From NCBI GenBank assembly GCA_021107835.1, contig JAIOSD010000025.1, positions 1-17,279 on the forward strand: 17,279 nt of DNA. The letters are read 5' to 3'. Below the pieces are notes generated by a model that did not search any database, was not told the origin of the DNA, and saw only the letters and a program-made list of their open reading frames with translations. The DNA comes from an archaeon. Its GTDB lineage: Archaea; Nanobdellota; Nanobdellia; SCGC-AAA011-G17; PNOQ01. The position numbers were made by a program, and so were the translations under genes. Shown here one piece after another: positions 12,591 to 17,279 of the stretch. Each line of letters opens with the position of its first letter. Positions within the stretch are counted from its first letter, which is position 1.

Positions 12591-12616
12591 ATTAGAAATA
12601 ACAAACCATAAGAAAC

Positions 12617-12626
12617 TTTATAAATA
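12617..12626. promoter_or_regulatory. TATA-like box placed for both STT3 (+) and tRNA-Ser (-)
   Basis: TTTATAAATA, with the palindromic core TTTATAAA, is centred about 25 bp before the STT3 ATG (12647) and about 31 bp before the first base of tRNA-Ser (12590). No second good box is visible in the 56-bp gap, so one element may serve both directions. Confidence 0.5.
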
Positions 12627-12646
12627 TACTCAAATTCAAGGAAAAG

Positions 12647-15187
12647 ATGACAGAAGAGTTAGAAATCAAATACAATCCAAAAAAAGTAAAAGAATTTTGG
12701 AAAAAGTATCATCTAACAATAGTTTTACTCTTACTAATCCCTATTTTTTTAGCAGGGCATTTCAGAGCATATCCCTATGATTTACCCATCTCAAATAGCT
12801 GGGCAGAACAAACAATAAATTCAAACATTCAATCACAGATACAAAACAATATTTTACAACAATATCCAACAATAGATGAACAAACCTTCAACAACTTAGT
12901 TACTCAGCAAACAAATCTATACTTAAAAGAAAATAAAGCGCAAATAGATATACAAAAAGACCAAATAGCAGCACAAGTAAAATCATATTATCAAGATGAA
13001 TCTGGACAAACTTACCTATTAGCAATAGATCCATATCATTATTATAGACAAGCAGAAAACTTCTTAGAAAACGGACATGTAGGGGATGAAATAGTAGATG
13101 GAAAACCATTAGATAATCACATGCTAGCACCAAATGGAGTAAAAGTATATAACACCCTACACCCAGTGTTAATTGCAACAACACACAAAATTTCTCAAAT
13201 ATTTGGAAATGATTCTTTACTCAAATCAACATTCATAGTTCCAATGATAATATCTATGTTGGCAATAATCCCTTGTTTTTTTCTAGGTAGACGACTAGGA
13301 GGTAATATAGCAGGAACAACAGCTGCAGTTTTATTAGCATTAAGTCCCGCAGTATTAGGAAGAACCCCTGCAGGATTCTCAGACACAGATGCATACAACG
13401 TATTATTCCCACTATTAATTATTTGGTTATTCTTTGAAAGCTTAATAGCGAAAAATAAAAAAAATAAAATAATTTTAGCCGCAGGAGCAGGGTTATCCAC
13501 AGGAATTTTCGCTTACGCGTGGTACGGATGGTGGTACGTCTTTGATATAATATTAGCAGCTATGGCAATCTATTTAATCTTTTTAATAATAAAAAATAAA
13601 AAGAAAACACTAAAAGAAAACAACACAAAGAGATTTATATTAAGTTCGTTAGTTTATATTTTTAGTTCATTGATATCCATAGTCCTTATGACAAATATAT
13701 CAGACATTTATTTAATCGTAAGGGGCCCTTTAGGTTCAATATTCATAAAAGAGGCTGCACACTCAAGCTTATGGCCAAACGTTTATACAACAGTAGCTGA
13801 ATTAAATACTGCTTCAATAAGTGGAATAATTAATAATCTTGGGGGGAGTATTTTATTCGCTCTTTCCATAGTTGGTATATTACTAATATTCTTCAAGAAA
13901 AAAAATAGAGAGATAAGACTCAAATATTTCTTAACATTAGCAATTTGGTTTGCCATCTCTTTATATGCTAGCACAAAAGGCATGAGATTTATTCTACTTT
14001 TAGTCCCTCCATTTGTTTTAGGGGTAGGCCTTCTAGTTAGTTTTCTATTCATAAAACTAAGAAAATGGATTAACAAAGATCTTGGAATAAACAAAAAATT
14101 TGTTACCACCATATTTATAATTGCATTAATAGTACTAACAATCCCTTGGATAAAAGACGCAGATGCTATTGCAAAAAACGAGGTACCTTCAATGAATGAT
14201 GCTTGGTACACTTCACTAACAAAAATAAAACAAGAATCCCAAGAAGATGCAATTGTCAATTCATGGTGGGACTTCGGACACTGGTTTAAAGTCGTAACCG
14301 ATAGAGCAGTAACCTTTGATGGCGCCACACAAGACAAACCCCATGCTCACTGGATGGGAAAAGTCCTATTAACTAGCAATAAAAAAGAAGCAATAGCAAT
14401 TTTAAGAATGTTAGACTGTGGATCAAACGACGCATATGATTTAACTTTAGAAGAAACTAAAGATCCCTTATTAACTAAAAAAATAATAGATGAAATTATT
14501 TTAGAAGACAAAACAAAAGCAAAAGAAATTCTACAAAAATATGTAGAAAACCCAGATAAAATACTAGAAAAAACCCATTGCAATCCACCAGAAAATTATT
14601 TCATAACTTCTCAAGATATGGTTTCAAAAGCAGGAGTTTGGGCTCACTTTGGATCATGGAATTTTGAAAGATCATTTGCATATAATGAAGTAAAATCAAA
14701 ATCAAAACAAGAAGCAATAAACTCATTAAAAGAAAATCTAGAGTACTCACAAGAAGAAGCAGAATCCACTTATAGACAATTAAATGGGATAAACGATATA
14801 GAAGCAAATGAATGGATTGCCCCGTATCCTTCTTTCGGAAACGAAGGAAATTGCCAAACACAAAATAACACAGTAATCTGTTCAAACGGAGCAAAAATAT
14901 ATCTAAATGAAAATATAGCAACAGTAACAACTGAAAACGGAGAAATACAAATAATGGCTTGGAGAGATGATAAACAGGTGTATACAGCAGAAGAAGGAAC
15001 GCAAGATATTGTTTTAGCATACATTCCTTCAAAATCTAAAACCATTTTCATGCATCCAGATTTATTAAACAGTATGTTTACAGAATTATTTTATTATGAA
15101 GGAAAAAATTTAGATAATTTTGAATTATTTGATCATCAACAAGGAATGAATGGGTTTAATATTTATACTTGGAAAGTAAAATGGTAG
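12647..15187 (+). CDS. stt3: STT3/AglB oligosaccharyltransferase
   Basis: STT3/AglB transfers a lipid-linked glycan to asparagine in N-x-S/T on the outer membrane face. The 846-residue protein has many membrane helices in its first 490 residues and a soluble C-terminal domain. Catalytic signatures are the acidic IDPYHYY (D128) in the first outer loop, GFSDTDAY (D246, D248) in the second, and the sequon-binding WWDFGHW (540-546), where WWDYG is the classic form. The first outer loop is long: residues about 44-120 are hydrophilic and Q/N-rich before the D128 motif. I cannot place a clear DK-type motif in the C-terminal part. The ATG has a TATA-like box 25 bp upstream. The last 7 bases overlap the following glycosyltransferase, so this starts a glycosylation operon. 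Confidence 0.93.
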   Translation: MTEELEIKYNPKKVKEFWKKYHLTIVLLLLIPIFLAGHFRAYPYDLPISNSWAEQTINSNIQSQIQNNILQQYPTIDEQTFNNLVTQQTNLYLKENKAQIDIQKDQIAAQVKSYYQDESGQTYLLAIDPYHYYRQAENFLENGHVGDEIVDGKPLDNHMLAPNGVKVYNTLHPVLIATTHKISQIFGNDSLLKSTFIVPMIISMLAIIPCFFLGRRLGGNIAGTTAAVLLALSPAVLGRTPAGFSDTDAYNVLFPLLIIWLFFESLIAKNKKNKIILAAGAGLSTGIFAYAWYGWWYVFDIILAAMAIYLIFLIIKNKKKTLKENNTKRFILSSLVYIFSSLISIVLMTNISDIYLIVRGPLGSIFIKEAAHSSLWPNVYTTVAELNTASISGIINNLGGSILFALSIVGILLIFFKKKNREIRLKYFLTLAIWFAISLYASTKGMRFILLLVPPFVLGVGLLVSFLFIKLRKWINKDLGINKKFVTTIFIIALIVLTIPWIKDADAIAKNEVPSMNDAWYTSLTKIKQESQEDAIVNSWWDFGHWFKVVTDRAVTFDGATQDKPHAHWMGKVLLTSNKKEAIAILRMLDCGSNDAYDLTLEETKDPLLTKKIIDEIILEDKTKAKEILQKYVENPDKILEKTHCNPPENYFITSQDMVSKAGVWAHFGSWNFERSFAYNEVKSKSKQEAINSLKENLEYSQEEAESTYRQLNGINDIEANEWIAPYPSFGNEGNCQTQNNTVICSNGAKIYLNENIATVTTENGEIQIMAWRDDKQVYTAEEGTQDIVLAYIPSKSKTIFMHPDLLNSMFTELFYYEGKNLDNFELFDHQQGMNGFNIYTWKVKW

Positions 15188-16095
15188 AAATCTCAATAAT
15201 AATCCCATCTTATAACGAAGAAAAGAATATATTAATTTTACATAAAGAGATAACTAAAACATTATCAAAATTAAAAAAAAGTTACGAAATAATTTTCATA
15301 AATGATGGTAGCACAGATAAATCAGAAGAAATTCTAAACAACATAAAAGATAACAACACAAAAGTTATACACTTCAGAAAAAACTTTGGACAAACTGCGG
15401 CCATAGATGCTGGATTCAAAGCAAGCAAAGGAAAAGTAATAATAACAATGGATGGGGACCTACAAAATGATCCAAAAGATATCCCAAAATTATTAAACAG
15501 TATAGAAAAAGGGTATGACATTATAGCAGGTTGGAGGGAAAAAAGAAAAGATAGCTTCAAAATAAGATCTATTTCAAAAGTAGCAAAAATATTAAGAAAA
15601 ATTCTTCTAAACGATAAACTACAAGATTCAGGATGTACCATGAGAGCATACAAAAAAGAATGCATAAAAGATCTAAATCTTTACGGAGAAATGCACCGAT
15701 TCATACATGTAATTCTAAGAGCAAAGGGATTTAAAATAGCCCAAATAAAAGTAAACCATAGAAAAAGAAAATTTGGAAAAACAAAATACAACGCAACAAG
15801 GGGACTAAAAGGATTATTAGATATGATTCTCCTAAAGTTCTGGATGCAATTTTCAACCAGACCAATTCATTTGTTTGGGGGCGCTGGCTTAGTAAGCGGA
15901 GCAATAGGATTTTTAATACTTTTATATTTAGCATACATTAGAATAATAGAAAGAGTTCCAATTGGAGATAGACCGTTATTAGCCCTAAGCATCTTATTAA
16001 TTATAATAGGGATACAATTCGTTATCTTCGGCTTAATAGCAGACATCTTAACAAAAATTTATTATAAAGATAACGAAACTTATCGTATAAAATGA
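15181..16095 (+). CDS. GT2 glycosyltransferase, dolichyl-phosphate sugar synthase type, with two C-terminal membrane helices
   Basis: The 304-residue enzyme has a GT-A domain of family GT2: IIPSYNEEKNI (7-17), INDGSTDKSEEI (40-51), the metal/nucleotide-binding MDGDLQNDP (90-98), and DSGCTMRAYKK (149-159). Two membrane helices follow (about 231-254 and 266-290). This layout matches DPM1/GtrB-like enzymes that charge a polyprenyl phosphate with a single sugar, here probably feeding the STT3 glycan pathway. The sugar cannot be read from sequence. I start it at the ATG at 15181, overlapping STT3 by 7 bp. An upstream TTG at 15169 would add only four residues (MESK) before the conserved fold. The end overlaps the next gene by 4 bp (ATGA). 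Confidence 0.88.
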   Translation: MVEISIIIPSYNEEKNILILHKEITKTLSKLKKSYEIIFINDGSTDKSEEILNNIKDNNTKVIHFRKNFGQTAAIDAGFKASKGKVIITMDGDLQNDPKDIPKLLNSIEKGYDIIAGWREKRKDSFKIRSISKVAKILRKILLNDKLQDSGCTMRAYKKECIKDLNLYGEMHRFIHVILRAKGFKIAQIKVNHRKRKFGKTKYNATRGLKGLLDMILLKFWMQFSTRPIHLFGGAGLVSGAIGFLILLYLAYIRIIERVPIGDRPLLALSILLIIIGIQFVIFGLIADILTKIYYKDNETYRIK

Positions 16096-17258
16096 AGATA
16101 CTAATGATTGCCCCAACCCCCTTTTTCTCAGATAGGGGGGGGCATATGAGGGTCCTAGAAGAAGCAAAAGCTTTACAAAAATTAGGACACAAAATAACAA
16201 TAGCTACTTACCCCTTAGGAAAAGACCCAGTAGGAGTAGAAGTAAAAAGAACAATCAAACTTCCAGGATACAAAAAAACAAGCCCAGGGCCATCAATTTA
16301 TAAATATCCTGCAAACATTCTCTTATTTTTTAAAAGTTTAAGATTGCTTTTATCAAATAATTATGATATAATTCATGCCCATTTACACGAAGGCGCTTTA
16401 ATCGGTTGGGCAATAAAATTATTCAAAAAAACCCCATTAGTATTTGACTGTCAGGGATCTTTAGTTGGAGAACTAAGTGGACATGGATATCTAAAAAAGA
16501 AAGGATTAAAACATAAAATATTCAACACATTAGAAAAATTCATAACAAAAAGAGCAGATCTAATAATCACAAGTAATCAAGGCGTTACTTCTTTTCTAAA
16601 AGAAGAATTAAAGGCAAAAAGGGTTATCACAATAGAAGATGGAGTAAACACAAATATCTTTCATCCAAAAAAAGAAAAAGCAGAATTAAATCTTCCAAAA
16701 GATAAGAAAATAGCACTTTACTTAGGGGGCCTACAACCTCACAAAGGCATAGACCATTTAATAGAAGCAATCCCATTCACAAACAAAAATATTCACTTTC
16801 TAATTATGGGTTATCCAGGAACAGAAAGATGTAAGGAACTAGCAACTAAATTAAAAATAGAAAAAAGAATTACTTTTACAGGAAAAATAGATTATAATTT
16901 AGCTTCAAACCATCTAGCACTAGGAGACATAGCAATATCCCCAAAAACATTAGAATCAAAAGAAGCAAATGCAAAAGTTTTCAATTACATTGGAATGGGT
17001 CTCCCAGTAGTATTATTTGATTCATCTTCAAACAAAAACATGCTTGGAAATTTAGGAATATATGCAAAAGAAAAAGATATAAAAGATTTAGCAAAGAAAA
17101 TAAACATAGTTATAGAAAATCCAAAACAATTAAAAGAAATCTCAAAAAAAGTTAGGGAATTAGCAGTAACACAATATTCGTGGGATAAAGCTGGAGAAAA
17201 GATAGAAAACATACACAAAGAATTAAAAAATGGAATGGCAATTAGATCTACTAAATAA
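16092..17258 (+). CDS. GT4-family glycosyltransferase (GT-B fold)
   Basis: The 388-residue enzyme has the two-domain GT-B layout of family GT4. The N-terminal domain opens with ILMIAPTPFFSDRGGHMRV, typical of the acceptor side. The C-terminal domain has VITIEDGVNTNIFHP, IALYLGGLQPHKGIDHLIEA and FNYIGMGLPVVLF. The usual EX7E pair is not intact: the region reads SKEANAKVFNYIGMG, with asparagine where the second glutamate (as in EYMAMG) is expected. No membrane segment is evident, so it should act on a lipid-linked acceptor at the inner face. It starts inside the stop of the GT2 gene (ATGA), so it belongs to the STT3 operon. An 8-G run lies in codons 15-17. Donor and acceptor are unknown. Confidence 0.85.
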   Translation: MKILMIAPTPFFSDRGGHMRVLEEAKALQKLGHKITIATYPLGKDPVGVEVKRTIKLPGYKKTSPGPSIYKYPANILLFFKSLRLLLSNNYDIIHAHLHEGALIGWAIKLFKKTPLVFDCQGSLVGELSGHGYLKKKGLKHKIFNTLEKFITKRADLIITSNQGVTSFLKEELKAKRVITIEDGVNTNIFHPKKEKAELNLPKDKKIALYLGGLQPHKGIDHLIEAIPFTNKNIHFLIMGYPGTERCKELATKLKIEKRITFTGKIDYNLASNHLALGDIAISPKTLESKEANAKVFNYIGMGLPVVLFDSSSNKNMLGNLGIYAKEKDIKDLAKKINIVIENPKQLKEISKKVRELAVTQYSWDKAGEKIENIHKELKNGMAIRSTK

Positions 17259-17279
17259 ATCAATAAAGAAAAAGAATAA
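17230..17279 (+). CDS. Possible start of a further operon gene, cut by the window end
   Basis: An ATG at 17230, in a different frame from the GT4 gene and overlapping its last 29 bases, opens MEWQLDLLNKSIKKKN and has no stop before the window ends. Overlapping starts are the rule in this operon, which favours it. Sixteen codons are too few to name a family, and it could be chance. Confidence 0.35.
   Translation, partial: MEWQLDLLNKSIKKKN

Noticed and set aside
12529..12780. 83-codon plus-strand open frame across tRNA-Ser and the start of STT3
   Set aside because: It runs through the tRNA and its intron and overlaps STT3 in another frame; the protein resembles nothing.
15169..15180. Longer GT2 frame starting at TTG 15169
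   Set aside because: The ATG at 15181 starts right at the conserved fold and gives the short overlap typical of this operon.

Overview
This AT-rich 17.3 kb window looks like part of an archaeal genome, most probably a DPANN archaeon of the Woesearchaeota/Pacearchaeota kind. The lineage is an inference. The archaeal assignment rests on Trm56 (C56 tRNA methylase), a secF-then-secD pair, STT3/AglB, the PIN-ATPase-KH protein, a DacZ-type diadenylate cyclase, two tRNAs with introns just after the anticodon, and TATA-like boxes about 25 bp before start codons with almost no Shine-Dalgarno sites (leaderless transcripts). The DPANN guess comes from the gene set, tight packing, and the form of STT3 and of the surface proteins. 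No stretch longer than 300 bases lacks a gene.

Layout. Bases 1-150 (-) hold the start of a secreted protein. A divergent promoter region follows, then (+) the PIN-ATPase-KH protein and dacZ. dacZ converges with a 150-residue pilin-like protein (-), their stop codons overlapping. tRNA-Arg(CCT) and an intron-containing tRNA-Gly(TCC) follow (-). Two large membrane-anchored surface proteins (-) occupy 3.66-8.1 kb, one with a duplicated cysteine-rich module and one with a PKD domain and a cytoplasmic tail. trm56 (-) is divergent from secF-secD (+). Next on the minus strand come an unannotated 35-residue membrane peptide, a PduL-type phosphate acyltransferase, a RelE/AbrB-type toxin-antitoxin pair with a palindrome at its promoter, and an intron-containing tRNA-Ser(CGA). 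From 12,647 to the end (+) runs an overlapping operon: STT3, a GT2 with two membrane helices, a GT4, and probably the start of another gene.

How it fits together. Much of the window serves the cell surface: SecDF for export, STT3 and glycosyltransferases for N-glycosylation, and exported proteins that could be substrates. The PKD protein carries ten N-x-S/T sequons. The remaining genes cover tRNA modification and decoding, c-di-AMP signalling and acyl-phosphate metabolism.

The points most worth a second look are the two tRNA introns that share a 10-base core at the same intron position, the 35-residue gene beside secD, the strand-dependent codon usage and the TA module that departs from it, the GFS/GWS tail motif of the PKD protein, the 46-residue cysteine repeat, and G/C homopolymer runs of 7-8 in an AT-rich sequence. 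I did not find a clear, wholly new multi-gene system.
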